Below, in pieces: positions 27,507 through 36,332 of a stretch of 64,000 bases of DNA; position 1 is the stretch's first letter; each line of letters begins with the position of its first letter. The stretch spans positions 186,001 through 250,000 of the forward strand of contig NZ_CANLEA010000006.1 of NCBI RefSeq assembly GCF_947489565.1, given 5' to 3'. The notes beneath the pieces were generated by a model. That model had not been told where the DNA came from, did no database searches, and saw only the letters and a program-made list of their open reading frames with translations. Origin of the DNA: an uncultured Kordia sp. GTDB lineage: Bacteria > Bacteroidota > Bacteroidia > Flavobacteriales > Flavobacteriaceae. The position numbers and the translations under genes are program-made.

Positions 27507-29023
27507 TAGATAAGTGATTTTTGAGTCATTAATTCAGGTTGTGGAATTCCGATCATTTCCAAAATAGTAGGCGCAATATCACCTAAAACTCCATCTTTAA
27601 TTTGTGTGATGTCTTCATCTACTAAAATGATAGGTACAGGATTTGTAGTATGTGCTGTGTTTGGACTTCCATCAGGATTGATCATGGTATCGCAATTTCC
27701 ATGATCGGCAATGACAATCGTACTATAATCGTGTTTTTGAGCGACTTCAATAATAGCTTTGGCACATTCGTCCACAACTTCGCAAGCTTTTACGGCTGCT
27801 GCAAAATCTCCCGTATGACCTACCATATCTGGATTGGCAAAGTTTAAGCAAACAAAATCTGTAGTAGCTTTTTCGAGTTCTGGAATTATTTTATCGCGAA
27901 TATCATACGCGCTCATTTCTGGTTGTAAATCGTAAGTAGCTACTTTTGGAGAAGGACATAATAAGCGTTCTTCACCTTCAAAAGGTATTTCTTGTCCGCC
28001 ATTAAAAAAGAAGGTTACATGCGGATATTTTTCAGTTTCCGCGATGCGAATTTGCTTCTTTCCATGTTTGGACAACACTTCTCCAAGTGTGTCTTTTATA
28101 TTTTCTTTATTGAATACGACCTGTACATTTTTGTAAGAAGCGTCATAATTTGTCAAGGTTACATAATAGAGTGGAAGCGGTTTCATGCCAAACTCAAAGA
28201 ATTCTTTTTGAGATAATACTTCGGTTAATTCTCGACCACGATCGGTTCTAAAATTAAAAAAGATCACAACATCATCGGCTTGAATTTTTGCAACTGGATT
28301 GTTTGCAGCATCCATCATCACAATCGGTTTGATAAATTCGTCAGTAACATCAGCATCATAACTCTCTTGAATGCTTTGTGTCGCATTGGTACTGTGTGTT
28401 CCTTTTCCATGAACCAGCGCGTCATATGCCAACTGTACGCGTTCCCAACGTTTATCTCTATCCATTGCATAATAGCGACCTGTAATAGTGGCTAGTTTTG
28501 CATTTGCCTTACGGCAGAAGGTTTCTGTGCGGGCAATAAAGTCTTTTCCCGATTTCGGATCTACATCTCTACCATCAGTAAACGCATGAACAAATACATT
28601 ATTTAGCGAATAACTATTGGTTAGATTGACCAAACCTTCTAAATGATTGATATGTGAATGTACGCCTCCGTCAGAAACTAATCCTAATAGATGAACGTTT
28701 TTGTTGTGGTCTTTGGCGTGTTGCAATGCATCTTTTAGCACAACTTCATCTTTTAAAGTATCATTTTGTATAGCTAAGTTAATTTTGGCTAAATCTTGAT
28801 ATACAATACGTCCTGCGCCCAAATTCATATGACCAACTTCGCTATTTCCCATTTGACCTTCTGGCAAACCGACGTTCATTCCGTCCGTAAGTAAATTGGC
28901 ATTCGGGTATTTAGTATATAAACTATTAATAAAGGGAACATTTGCGTTTGCAATTGCAGAAACTTCAGGGTTTGGTGATTTTCCCCATCCATCTAAAATC
29001 ATTAAAATGACTTTCTTATTCAT
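27506..29023 (-). CDS. gpmI: 2,3-bisphosphoglycerate-independent phosphoglycerate mutase
   Basis: 505 aa, normal for iPGM. It interconverts 3- and 2-phosphoglycerate in glycolysis, using two Mn ions and a phosphoserine. Ser61 is the nucleophile in GQMGNSEVGHMNLGAG; Asp11 (ILDGWG) is the first metal ligand; other hallmarks are HAFTDGRDVDP, ADHGNCD and NTAHTTNPVP. It is on the minus strand, first of the gpmI-thioredoxin pair, and its promoter must lie in the 345-base gap at 29024-29368. Confidence 0.97.
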   Translation of the reverse strand: MNKKVILMILDGWGKSPNPEVSAIANANVPFINSLYTKYPNANLLTDGMNVGLPEGQMGNSEVGHMNLGAGRIVYQDLAKINLAIQNDTLKDEVVLKDALQHAKDHNKNVHLLGLVSDGGVHSHINHLEGLVNLTNSYSLNNVFVHAFTDGRDVDPKSGKDFIARTETFCRKANAKLATITGRYYAMDRDKRWERVQLAYDALVHGKGTHSTNATQSIQESYDADVTDEFIKPIVMMDAANNPVAKIQADDVVIFFNFRTDRGRELTEVLSQKEFFEFGMKPLPLYYVTLTNYDASYKNVQVVFNKENIKDTLGEVLSKHGKKQIRIAETEKYPHVTFFFNGGQEIPFEGEERLLCPSPKVATYDLQPEMSAYDIRDKIIPELEKATTDFVCLNFANPDMVGHTGDFAAAVKACEVVDECAKAIIEVAQKHDYSTIVIADHGNCDTMINPDGSPNTAHTTNPVPIILVDEDITQIKDGVLGDIAPTILEMIGIPQPELMTQKSLI

Positions 29024-29368
29024 GCGAGATAATTTTTAAAAAAAATAAAAATAAGTGTATTTGATTACATAACACAACACAAATTCAAAAAACGCAGCTT
29101 TTTGGTAAAGGTTTATCAAATTCGCAGAAAAAGACTGTTTTTTCTGTAAAAGCGTCAAAAAATATTTATTAAGGAATTCTTAAGAATATCTGTACAAAAT
29201 CTTAATGTCTTTACAGTTTTTAAGAGGGCTTTAACATATTTGATAGCGAATGGTTAAGGAAGTGTTATAATTGAAAAAATGTTGCAACAAATTCTTCTAC
29301 CTGTCGTCTCTTTAGCATAATCAAATTATAAAAATCGACAATCATCAATTAAAAAAACAACAAACATT
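29024..29368. other. Divergent intergenic region between gpmI and an ankyrin gene
   Basis: 345 bases without a gene. It must hold two divergent promoters. It is A/T-rich, with a small near-palindrome TTAAGGAATTCTTAAG at 29169-29184 and several TTTTT/AAAAA runs. No confident -7 box was placed. Confidence 0.5.
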
Positions 29369-29764
29369 ATGAGAAAAACAATCTTTATGATCGCTCTTAT
29401 AGTAGGAGCTTCATTCACTACGGCTAACGCAACTGAAGGAAACAACGAATCAGTAAACTTAACAAACAAAGTTACAGTAACAAAAATCGCAAAAGTAAAT
29501 TCTTTTTGTATTGCAATTGCAAAAGGTGACTTTGATACCGTTAAAAAAATGATTCAGTTTGGAGAAAATGTAAACAAAACATCTAACGGAAAAACACCAT
29601 TAATGTATGCAGCTCGTTACAACAGAGTTGAAATCATCAATTTATTATTAGAAAATGGTGCAAAAGTAGATGCAAAAGATAACGATGGACGTACTGCTGT
29701 AGATTATGCAAAGATTTCGAAAGCATTACAAGCTAAAAAAGTTTTAGAGAACGCTTCAAAATAA
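29369..29764 (+). CDS. Secreted ankyrin-repeat protein
   Basis: A 131-aa protein with a signal peptide (MRKTIFMIALIVGASFTTANA) and about three ankyrin repeats in the C-terminal 80 residues (CIAIAKGDFDTVKKMIQFG, then GKTPLMYAARYNRVEIINLL and GRTAVDYAKISKALQAKK). Ankyrin repeats mediate protein binding. Because of its signal it is probably periplasmic. It is monocistronic with a strong terminator downstream. The partner is unknown. Confidence 0.88.
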   Translation: MRKTIFMIALIVGASFTTANATEGNNESVNLTNKVTVTKIAKVNSFCIAIAKGDFDTVKKMIQFGENVNKTSNGKTPLMYAARYNRVEIINLLLENGAKVDAKDNDGRTAVDYAKISKALQAKKVLENASK

Positions 29765-29789
29765 TCACTAGATTAAGTTCTTACACTGG

Positions 29790-29822
29790 AAAGCCGTTTC
29801 TGTACAGAAACGGCTTTTAATT
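29790..29822. terminator. Perfect palindromic terminator after the ankyrin gene
   Basis: A 28-base perfect palindrome (29790-29817) with arms AAAGCCGTTTCTG/CAGAAACGGCTTT, followed by A/T-rich sequence. It can work in both directions, ending both the ankyrin gene and the minus-strand peptide gene at 29842-30009. Its arms resemble the hairpin at 44567-44598. Confidence 0.85.
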
Positions 29823-29841
29823 TTTTATAGCTATCTAGATG

Positions 29842-30009
29842 TTAACCTGGCCATTTTTGACACTGATTGGCTCCATAACATCTAGTAATATTAATAGTTT
29901 CCACAGGACATTGTCTTGAAAACATAGGTCTTCCTCCTGTAACTACAAATTGATTGAGAATACTAACTTGCTTTTTGTTTAAACGTAATTGATTTCTCTT
30001 TTTTTTCAT
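29842..30009 (-). CDS. Short GG-leader peptide (55 aa, RiPP-like, minus strand)
   Basis: A 55-aa open reading frame read on the minus strand from ATG at 30007-30009 to TAA at 29842-29844. The leader starts MKKKRNQLRLNKKQVSIL and ends in TGG (Gly25-Gly26), matching the Bacteroidetes GG-leader style also seen in the peptide at 9468-9740 (MKKKNLN..LKLNKHSISSL). The 29-residue core carries three Cys (34, 44, 50). No modification or export gene is near. It lies between an ankyrin gene and an M48 peptidase gene, and shares its terminator with the ankyrin gene. Confidence 0.75.
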   Translation of the reverse strand: MKKKRNQLRLNKKQVSILNQFVVTGGRPMFSRQCPVETINITRCYGANQCQKWPG

Positions 30010-30295
30010 GATTGTTTCATTATAAGGTTAATAGCCAGAAATATAAAGAGAAAAAGAAAAGTGTTGTTACTGTTTTACCATCATTTTTGGTAGTGTCTTT
30101 TTTTGAAATTATAAATGTCAAATGCTAAATTTCAAATGTAAACCCACAAATCAACAAAGACAAATCTAGAAAGAGAGATTGACAAATCAACAAAAAGACA
30201 AATCAACAAAGAAACAGCGCATAGCACAATCTAATAGCGAAGCGGTCTAAAATCTAACAGCAAAGCGGTCTAACAGCGAAGCGATCTAATATCAA
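30010..30295. repeat. Gene-free repeat-rich stretch, with GCGAAGCGRTCTAA-type repeats
   Basis: Contains A-rich CAAATCAACAAA-like tails (30150-30215) and three near-copies of AGCGAAGCGGTCTAA (30236-30292). The same repeats occur at 44750-44785, 59855-59870 and 62422-62435. No gene is supported. Confidence 0.75.
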
Positions 30296-31054
30296 CTATC
30301 GATACGAAGCAATCACTTCTTTAATTTTCTGAATTCGGTTTTCAGGATCAGGATGTGTACTTTGAAACTCTGGAACTCTATTAGGACCAGCGGCAGCTTT
30401 TAATATTTGCATTACTTCAATCATAGCTTCTGGATTATACCCAGCATACATCATCAATTCTACGCCAAGTTTATCGCTTTCAAGCTCGTCATTACGTCCA
30501 TTTTTCATAAGTTTTTGCTGTCCAATACTGCCTACCATATTTCCCATATCGGCACCAACGGAAGCACCAGTAGTAATCGTTTGCCAAAAATCAGATTCAG
30601 CAATGCGTTCTGCGGAATGTCTGCCCAATACATGACCAATTTCATGTCCAAGTACACCTGCCAATTGTGAATCGTTCAATTTGCTATACAAAGCATTCGT
30701 AATAAAAATTTGTCCGCCAGGCAATGCAAAAGCGTTGATAGATCTATTATCGGCAAGTAAATGAAATTCAAAACGATATCCAGATTCTTTGGCCATGCTC
30801 ATATCTACAAGCTTTTTTCCAATCATATCTACACGAGCTTGTGCGCCAGGATCAGGATACAATCCACCATACTGATGCGCCATGGCATCTCTATTTTGAA
30901 AACCTAAAGCAATTTCTTCATCGGTAGACATGCTAATGGTTTGTGTGCGGCCTGTGTACTGATTTGTTTGGCTATTGGCGCATTTCTTCAAAAAAGCAAA
31001 AGCAACAATGGCAAGTCCAATAAGCAGTCTAATTTTTACATTATTTCCTCTCAT
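30296..31054 (-). CDS. M48-family zinc metallopeptidase (lipoprotein-like)
   Basis: A 252-aa protein. After a hydrophobic N-terminus (KIRLLIGLAIVAFAFLKKC, a possible lipobox or anchor) comes the Peptidase_M48 domain. The zinc site is HEIGH at 137-141 with the third ligand Glu192 in ELESDKLG. This is the BepA/Oma-like type that acts on outer-membrane or periplasmic proteins. It is on the minus strand, 20 bases after the M15 peptidase gene, so the M48, M15 and PD40 genes form a likely operon. Confidence 0.88.
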   Translation of the reverse strand: MRGNNVKIRLLIGLAIVAFAFLKKCANSQTNQYTGRTQTISMSTDEEIALGFQNRDAMAHQYGGLYPDPGAQARVDMIGKKLVDMSMAKESGYRFEFHLLADNRSINAFALPGGQIFITNALYSKLNDSQLAGVLGHEIGHVLGRHSAERIAESDFWQTITTGASVGADMGNMVGSIGQQKLMKNGRNDELESDKLGVELMMYAGYNPEAMIEVMQILKAAAGPNRVPEFQSTHPDPENRIQKIKEVIASYR

Positions 31055-31074
31055 GATGTATTAAATATGATTTT

Positions 31075-31803
31075 TCATAAAAGTTCTGGATTGATATCGA
31101 GAATATTTTCTTTAATATATGAATTGATAAATGCTTCGTTAAAATGCTCGCTTCCCATCAATTTTTCTGCTTGAAGCATCTCTTTTATTTGCAACTTTCT
31201 ATATTCTTTCAACATTGGTTTGGAAAGTGGCGCGTATGTATAATGCCAAGGTTCGTATTTAAAACCTTTACGATTTGCATGATCTGTATACACAATATAA
31301 AAACCATAGGTATTGGCATTTTGTTCTAACCATTCACGAAGTTTACAAAATGGACCATCGCCATGAAACTTTTTCGGAACTAATACATCGCCACTATAGC
31401 TGGCATTTTTATCAATAATATCAATATCGGTAGCCCAATGATGTCTGGAAGTTCCGGGAATAGTAGAATACGTAATGATTTTTTTAATTGCTTTTATAGG
31501 TGACAAACCTTGTTTGGTAAAACGTTTATACTTGCGTTCCCAAATTCTATTTTGATGTGCATAAGTGCGATAACTAGAGACTACATGCATGGAAATACCA
31601 TCTTTTGCAGCTGCAGCGCGCATTTTTACAAAAGCATCATACGCTTCTTTTCGCAATGAAAATCCTTTTCCATACACAGTTGGATTTCCTTTACCAATGA
31701 GTTCTAGTGTATCTGTGTTCTTCTTGTTGAATGCCATGCTTGGAAAACTGTGCAATGCAACAGCGCCCAATCCGAGTAGCTTCATGAAGTTTTTTCTATT
31801 CAA
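31075..31803 (-). CDS. M15-family peptidase (VanY-like D,D-carboxypeptidase)
   Basis: A 242-aa protein, cell-wall D-alanyl-D-alanine carboxypeptidase type. Zinc ligands: His121 (in SRHHWATDID, where the family pattern is SxHxxGxAxD), Asp128 and His187 in EPWHY. The N-terminus reads NRKNFMKLLGLGAVAL, which resembles a Tat signal with RK instead of RR. It overlaps the upstream PD40 gene by 8 bases and is followed by the M48 gene. Confidence 0.87.
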   Translation of the reverse strand: MNRKNFMKLLGLGAVALHSFPSMAFNKKNTDTLELIGKGNPTVYGKGFSLRKEAYDAFVKMRAAAAKDGISMHVVSSYRTYAHQNRIWERKYKRFTKQGLSPIKAIKKIITYSTIPGTSRHHWATDIDIIDKNASYSGDVLVPKKFHGDGPFCKLREWLEQNANTYGFYIVYTDHANRKGFKYEPWHYTYAPLSKPMLKEYRKLQIKEMLQAEKLMGSEHFNEAFINSYIKENILDINPELL

Positions 31804-32764
31804 GCTGAAGTGATTTTAATAATTTATCAAACGAAAGATAGTAAATTTTTGAAGTTCCATTACTGCCACTATTGATAACTTCTTTTAATTTTTTCATCGT
31901 CATATTTTTGTACGTTGGCTGAATGGCGCTTTTTTCACTTGTGTAGAAAAAATACTGCTTGTCAAAACTAACAAACGGACAATAATCAATCTGATTAGAA
32001 TTTACAGCGTTTCCTAAATGAACAGCTTCTTTCCAAACTCCATTTTCGCGAAAGCTAATATATAAATCGCCACGACCTAAACTACCTTTTCGTCCATACG
32101 AACCAAAAATAATAAAGGATTCATCTGGACTTACATATGCGTTGTATTCATAGGTTTTGGTATTTACGCCAGCGCCTAAACTTACGGGTGTTTGATAGCT
32201 TCCGTTTTTAAATTCACTCTTATAAATATCTTCTTTCCCTTTGGCATCATCGCGTTCTGCGGTAAAATAAATAGTTCCATTATTTGCTATAGAAGGATAG
32301 TATTCATTTTTAACAGTATTGATGGTTTCAGGCAAGCGAGTAGGGCTTTTCCATGTGCCATTTTCTTTGGTAACACCCCATAAATCATAATCTTTCTTTG
32401 GATTTGTTTCATCTCCAATTGGTCGCTTAGAGGCAAAAAACAACTGTGTTCCATCTGGAGAAAAAGCAGGTTCAATATCATGATACGTTCCCGAAAAAGA
32501 AGCAATCGTAAAAGCGGACCATTTTCCATTTACTTTTTTAGAAGTCAAAATCGTTCTAAAAGCACTTTTAGGCGCGTCTAGTGTAAAGAAAATTTCGTCA
32601 TATGTAGGTGAAATCGCCATGTCACGCACATTGATATTTTTAAATTCTGGCAATTGTAAAAAAACTGTAGGCGTAGAGACGTCTTTTTCAAAAGTAAATT
32701 TCGGCTGATTTTGCGCAACTAAATGCACACTCGTTAGCACGAATAAAAAAATAATTTTTTTCAT
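31796..32764 (-). CDS. Secreted PD40 (WD40-like beta-propeller) protein
   Basis: A 322-aa protein with a signal peptide (MKKIIFLFVLTSVHLVAQ) and a TolB-like beta-propeller made of PD40 repeats such as DIEPAFSPDGTQLFFASKR, YYPSIANNGTIYFTAER, YNAYVSPDESFIIFGSYGRKG and DYCPFVSFDKQYFFYTSEK. The same architecture is found in flavobacterial exo-enzymes and OmpA-linked proteins, but no OmpA domain is present here. It starts the minus-strand run PD40-M15-M48. Confidence 0.87.
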   Translation of the reverse strand: MKKIIFLFVLTSVHLVAQNQPKFTFEKDVSTPTVFLQLPEFKNINVRDMAISPTYDEIFFTLDAPKSAFRTILTSKKVNGKWSAFTIASFSGTYHDIEPAFSPDGTQLFFASKRPIGDETNPKKDYDLWGVTKENGTWKSPTRLPETINTVKNEYYPSIANNGTIYFTAERDDAKGKEDIYKSEFKNGSYQTPVSLGAGVNTKTYEYNAYVSPDESFIIFGSYGRKGSLGRGDLYISFRENGVWKEAVHLGNAVNSNQIDYCPFVSFDKQYFFYTSEKSAIQPTYKNMTMKKLKEVINSGSNGTSKIYYLSFDKLLKSLQLE

Positions 32765-32850
32765 AGGGAATACCGTTTCGATTGATGATTGAATGCAAAA
32801 AATACTCTTTTTATATATCGAGCCACGTTAAAAAGTCGTTAATCTTTTCG

Positions 32851-33306
32851 TTACAACGTTTTAACCATTACAAAATGCAAGCCAATTTTAGGAATGGTAA
32901 AGGGTTCACCATGTTTTTGATAGTGTAACTTTTCATAAAAACGAACTGCAATTTCACGCGCATTCATCCAAATAAGAGTTCCGCCACGAGCAAGAATCAT
33001 TTCTTCTGCTTTTTTGACCAAAGCATCGCCAATACCACGTTTTTGAAAGTTTGATAATACAGCCATACCGCGCAATTGAAAAGCGGTTTCTATGTTTAGC
33101 GTTGCATGTGTATTCTTCATTAAAGTTACAACACCAACCAATTGCTCATTGATATAATATCCTAAGTGAAATGTGGTAGGTAAATCGTCACCTTGAAAAT
33201 GACAAGATTCCAGCGGTTTCCCTGTTCGCAACACTGGATGGCGTACGTCAAAAGCAGTTTTTGCGGTAATTTCTTTAATGATAAAATGTGGAGTTTCCAT
33301 AATCAC
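32851..33306 (-). CDS. GNAT-family N-acetyltransferase
   Basis: A 151-aa protein with a GNAT fold. The acetyl-CoA-binding motif A is visible as LRGMAVLSNFQKRGIGDALVKKAEE (Q/R-x-x-G-x-G), and the YEKLHYQKHG segment matches motif B. Substrate unknown. It may start at M3 (33300). A likely -7 box (TACTTTTG on the minus strand, 33325-33332) lies just upstream. Confidence 0.85.
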   Translation of the reverse strand: MIMETPHFIIKEITAKTAFDVRHPVLRTGKPLESCHFQGDDLPTTFHLGYYINEQLVGVVTLMKNTHATLNIETAFQLRGMAVLSNFQKRGIGDALVKKAEEMILARGGTLIWMNAREIAVRFYEKLHYQKHGEPFTIPKIGLHFVMVKTL

Positions 33307-33391
33307 AAAATTTAACTAATTCATCAAAAGTATAACTAATTTGGGAGTTGCTTTTGGATGAAATAAATTATTTTTGAAGAAAAATTACAAC

Positions 33392-33817
33392 ATGCAAATT
33401 ACGTTTAAATTACTCACTAACGAAGAAGCGCATATCATTATACCATATCTTGATATTATGAATAGTCAAAAAGTTCCGATGGACTTGCTAAAAGCACGTT
33501 TTGAAGAAATGTTGTCTCAAAACTATGAAGCATTCGGAATTTATGATAAAGATGAATTGGTTGGTTGTTTTGGATTGTGGCATATGACGCGTCACTACTG
33601 TGGGAAAAGTTTAGAACCCGATCATGTGTATATTGAAGATGCGTATCGAAGCAAAGGAATTGGAGCACAATTATTTTCATGGATTGAAGATTATGGGAAA
33701 GAAAAAGGTGTTACAGCGGTTGAATTGAATACATATGTGGAAAATTTTCCATCACATAAGTTCTATTATAATCAGGGATTTATAGCTAGGGGCTATCATT
33801 TTTTAAAAAAAATCTAA
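33392..33817 (+). CDS. GNAT-family N-acetyltransferase
   Basis: A 141-aa protein with a GNAT fold. The AcCoA-binding motif is VYIEDAYRSKGIGAQLFSWIEDYG and the later FYYNQGFIARGYHFLKK is typical of the C-terminal part. I chose the ATG at 33392: an upstream in-frame TTG (33374) overlaps a likely -7 box (TATTTTTG, ending 33376). It is divergent from the other GNAT; the two are not very similar outside the fold. Confidence 0.85.
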   Translation: MQITFKLLTNEEAHIIIPYLDIMNSQKVPMDLLKARFEEMLSQNYEAFGIYDKDELVGCFGLWHMTRHYCGKSLEPDHVYIEDAYRSKGIGAQLFSWIEDYGKEKGVTAVELNTYVENFPSHKFYYNQGFIARGYHFLKKI

Positions 33818-33849
33818 AAAAACATTTGGAAATAGAATTCATATTTCTC

Positions 33850-33857
33850 TATATTTG
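33850..33857 (+). promoter_or_regulatory. -7 box (TATATTTG) of the tRNA-Gly gene
   Basis: TATATTTG fits TAnnTTTG and lies 11 bases before the mature tRNA. A TTTG at 33824-33827 is a possible -33 box. Confidence 0.7.
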
Positions 33858-33868
33858 CATCCGCTAAT

Positions 33869-33941
33869 GCGAGAGTAGCTCAGTTGGTAGAGCGTCAGCC
33901 TTCCAAGCTGAATGTCGCCGGTTCGAACCCGGTCTCTCGCT
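33869..33941 (+). tRNA. tRNA-Gly (anticodon TCC)
   Basis: A 73-base cloverleaf. The acceptor stem GCGAGAG (33869-33875) pairs with CTCTCGC (33934-33940); the D stem is GCTC/GAGC, the anticodon stem TCAGC/GCTGA with loop CTTCCAA (anticodon TCC at 33902-33904), and the T arm GCCGG-TTCGAAC-CCGGT. The discriminator base is T and CCA is not encoded. A terminator follows 6 bases later. Confidence 0.97.
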
Positions 33942-33946
33942 CAACG

Positions 33947-33978
33947 AAAAGCCGATTCAGTCCGAATCGGCTTTTTTT
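33947..33978 (+). terminator. Terminator after tRNA-Gly
   Basis: A 12-bp stem (33947-33958 with 33964-33975) AAAAGCCGATTC/GAATCGGCTTTT with a 5-base loop, then T residues. Confidence 0.9.
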
Positions 33979-34019
33979 ATGACAAAAATTCTATCTAAGT
34001 ATTATAAAAAATCAAAAAG

Positions 34020-34062
34020 AAAAACGGCTGTTTAGAAAATAATTCCAAACAGCCGTTTTTAT
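34020..34062. terminator. Bidirectional hairpin terminator
   Basis: A perfect 14-bp stem, AAAAACGGCTGTTT (34020-34033) and AAACAGCCGTTTTT (34047-34060), around a 13-base loop. It is oriented so that it can end the minus-strand pepE gene (34067-34768); it also backs up the tRNA terminator. Confidence 0.85.
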
Positions 34063-34066
34063 ATGA

Positions 34067-34768
34067 TTAAAATTGAACTTCGGAGCCTATTGGAAGTTCG
34101 TAAGGTGTTTTGTCTTGTTCAAAAATGCGAGCGCTGTGTGGACCTTCTAAGGTAATTTGATCGCTTTGGACACGCAGCCAACTTCCTTCGCGAATTCCTA
34201 CCACGGGAAGTGTGTTGAATTTGTGAAACTCTTTGATACGTGTTTCGCGTGTTTCTCCCATATGTGTGCTGCCTTCTATAGGATCTAAATAATGCGGATT
34301 GATATTGAAAGGAATCACACCTAAGGTTTTAAAACTTGGTGGATAGATAATAGGCATATCGTTCGTAGTTTGCATTGTAAGTCCGCAAATATTACTTCCT
34401 GCACTGGTGCCTAAATAGGGTGTTCCTTCAAAAATAGCTTCTCTCAAAGGTTGCATTACTTCATGCACGTACAATTGAGAAACTAATAAAAACGTATTTC
34501 CGCCACCAGTAAAAATTCCTTTAGCATCGGCAATAGCTTGTATTGGGTTTTCAAACTCATGAATACCACGTACTTTTTTTCCAATTGCCTCAAAAGCTTT
34601 TGCAGCAGCAGCAGTATATTCGTCATGTGTAATTCCTCCTGGACGCGCATAGGGAATAAATAAAATTTCTTCCGTATCTTTATAAAACGAAGTAAGGTTG
34701 TCAAGAAGATAAGCTAAATAACCGCTTCCATGTACTGTAGAAGTGCTAGCGACAATAATGTTTTTCAT
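34067..34768 (-). CDS. pepE: Dipeptidase E (peptidase S51)
   Basis: A 233-aa cytoplasmic peptidase that cleaves Asp-X dipeptides. The nucleophile Ser122 is in GTSAGSN, with the conserved GIFTGGGNTF near 84, NPHYLDP near 158 and GIREGSWL near 192. Length equals that of the E. coli enzyme (229). It is monocistronic and read on the minus strand. Confidence 0.95.
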   Translation of the reverse strand: MKNIIVASTSTVHGSGYLAYLLDNLTSFYKDTEEILFIPYARPGGITHDEYTAAAAKAFEAIGKKVRGIHEFENPIQAIADAKGIFTGGGNTFLLVSQLYVHEVMQPLREAIFEGTPYLGTSAGSNICGLTMQTTNDMPIIYPPSFKTLGVIPFNINPHYLDPIEGSTHMGETRETRIKEFHKFNTLPVVGIREGSWLRVQSDQITLEGPHSARIFEQDKTPYELPIGSEVQF

Positions 34769-34923
34769 ACGTTGTAAAGCTAAAATTTATACTAAAATGT
34801 AAAAGTAATCATTAAAAGGTTTTAACAAAAGTTTAATGTCTGTTGACATTTTTTTAAGGACAAAAAGCAAGTACTTTATGCACTAAACAAAACAACGCTA
34901 TTTTAACCAATAATACCATTCCT

Positions 34924-35688
34924 ATGAAACTAAAATTACTCATATTTTCTCTCCTTATTTCTACTGTAATGCTTGCGCAAGACACGGAACGCAAAATCTT
35001 ACGTGGCGCTGTTATTTACAGAAATGTACAAGTTGTTGGAGTTAATATTGTGAATAATACTTCTAGTAAAGGAACCACCACAAATCAAAAAGGAGAGTTT
35101 GAAATTGCTGTAAAAAAAGATGATATTTTGGTGTTTTCTTCAGTTCAGTATACCATCAGAGAAATTGTAATTACAGATAAAATTATCAACAATAATCGCT
35201 TGGTCGTTGAGGTGAAAGAAAAAATAGAAGCACTTGATGAAGTTGTAATTAGTCCAGAAAATAAAGAGAAGTTTTTAGACTTTCAAGAAAAACAAATCGT
35301 AAAATATAAAGATTATCAATTTGCTGATGACCGCTATTCAGAAGTAAAAAATACAGCATTGGGACAAACAAATTTTCAAGGAGCAAATATTCTTGGCTTG
35401 GTTGGAATGCTAGTAAATGCCATATTTAAAGGAGATAAGAAAAAGAAAGAAAAAGCAAAACCTATATACGAACGTACAAGTTTTAATGAAATTCGCTATC
35501 GTTATAAAGATGAATTCTTCACAAAAAACTTAGGAATCCCGCTAGATAAAATTAGTGCCTTTTTATATTATTGTGACGATCAAATGCCATCAGAAGATAT
35601 TTTCTTGGACAAAAATGAATTTTTGATGATTGATTTTATGGTGAAACAAAGCAAAAACTATCTCGATACTATCAAAACAAAAAACTAA
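34924..35688 (+). CDS. Secreted protein with carboxypeptidase-like regulatory domain
   Basis: A 254-aa protein with a signal peptide (MKLKLLIFSLLISTVMLAQ) and a CarboxypepD_reg-like beta-sandwich (about 25-100, with GVNIVNNTSSKGTTTNQKGEFEIAVK split over two strands). The C-terminal half (about 105-254) has charged, helical sequence and is of unknown function. In flavobacteria this gene is often followed by a DUF6702 gene and an M1 peptidase gene, exactly as here. Confidence 0.78.
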   Translation: MKLKLLIFSLLISTVMLAQDTERKILRGAVIYRNVQVVGVNIVNNTSSKGTTTNQKGEFEIAVKKDDILVFSSVQYTIREIVITDKIINNNRLVVEVKEKIEALDEVVISPENKEKFLDFQEKQIVKYKDYQFADDRYSEVKNTALGQTNFQGANILGLVGMLVNAIFKGDKKKKEKAKPIYERTSFNEIRYRYKDEFFTKNLGIPLDKISAFLYYCDDQMPSEDIFLDKNEFLMIDFMVKQSKNYLDTIKTKN

Positions 35689-35769
35689 AAAGGAGCTTAC
35701 CGCACAAAAATCATAATTTGGAATGCTTTTTGGATATCTTTGTGGCAACACCTAAACGTCTTTAGATTC

Positions 35770-36270
35770 ATGAAAATTCGTAATATCTTTTTTTTATTTA
35801 TAGCAATTCCATTATTCGCATTTACAACGGTACATAAGTTTTATGTAAGTGTAACGAATATTGAACACAGTACAACTGACAAAGCATTGCAGATTACTAC
35901 TCGAATTTTTATTGATGATTTTCAGCGTGTGCTCAAAGAACGTTATGACTTAAAAGAAGAGTTGGCATCAGAAAAAGATGAACAGCTTGTAGATGGCATG
36001 ATGCAGAAATATTTGTCCAAAAAGTTGAAAATTTGGGTCAATGGAGAATTAAAGACTTTTAAATTTCTCGGAAAAAAATACGAAGAAGATGTTACCGTAT
36101 GCTATCTTGAAATCGAAGGAGTTGAACAGGTAAGTTCACTCGAAATTGAAAACGCCCTTCTCTACGAAATCGAAGAACAACAACAGAATTTAGTGCATGT
36201 AAAAATTAATAATACGCGTAAAAGCTTGTTGTTAGTGAAGGAAAACGATAAAGGTTTGTTAAATTTTTAA
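35770..36270 (+). CDS. DUF6702 family small secreted protein
   Basis: A 166-aa protein with a signal peptide (MKIRNIFFLFIAIPLFAF) and a beta-rich domain that begins HKFYVSVTNIEHSTTDKALQ, which I recognise as DUF6702. I chose the ATG at 35770; a longer start at 35740 would overlap a TATCTTTG -7 box at 35735-35742. It lies between the carboxypeptidase-regulatory gene and the M1 peptidase gene. Function unknown. Confidence 0.8.
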   Translation: MKIRNIFFLFIAIPLFAFTTVHKFYVSVTNIEHSTTDKALQITTRIFIDDFQRVLKERYDLKEELASEKDEQLVDGMMQKYLSKKLKIWVNGELKTFKFLGKKYEEDVTVCYLEIEGVEQVSSLEIENALLYEIEEQQQNLVHVKINNTRKSLLLVKENDKGLLNF

Positions 36271-36332
36271 CAAAAAATTTTCAAAATGGTTACTTTTAAG
36301 GTTTGAAAGTACAAACCTATTTAAAAAACCTA

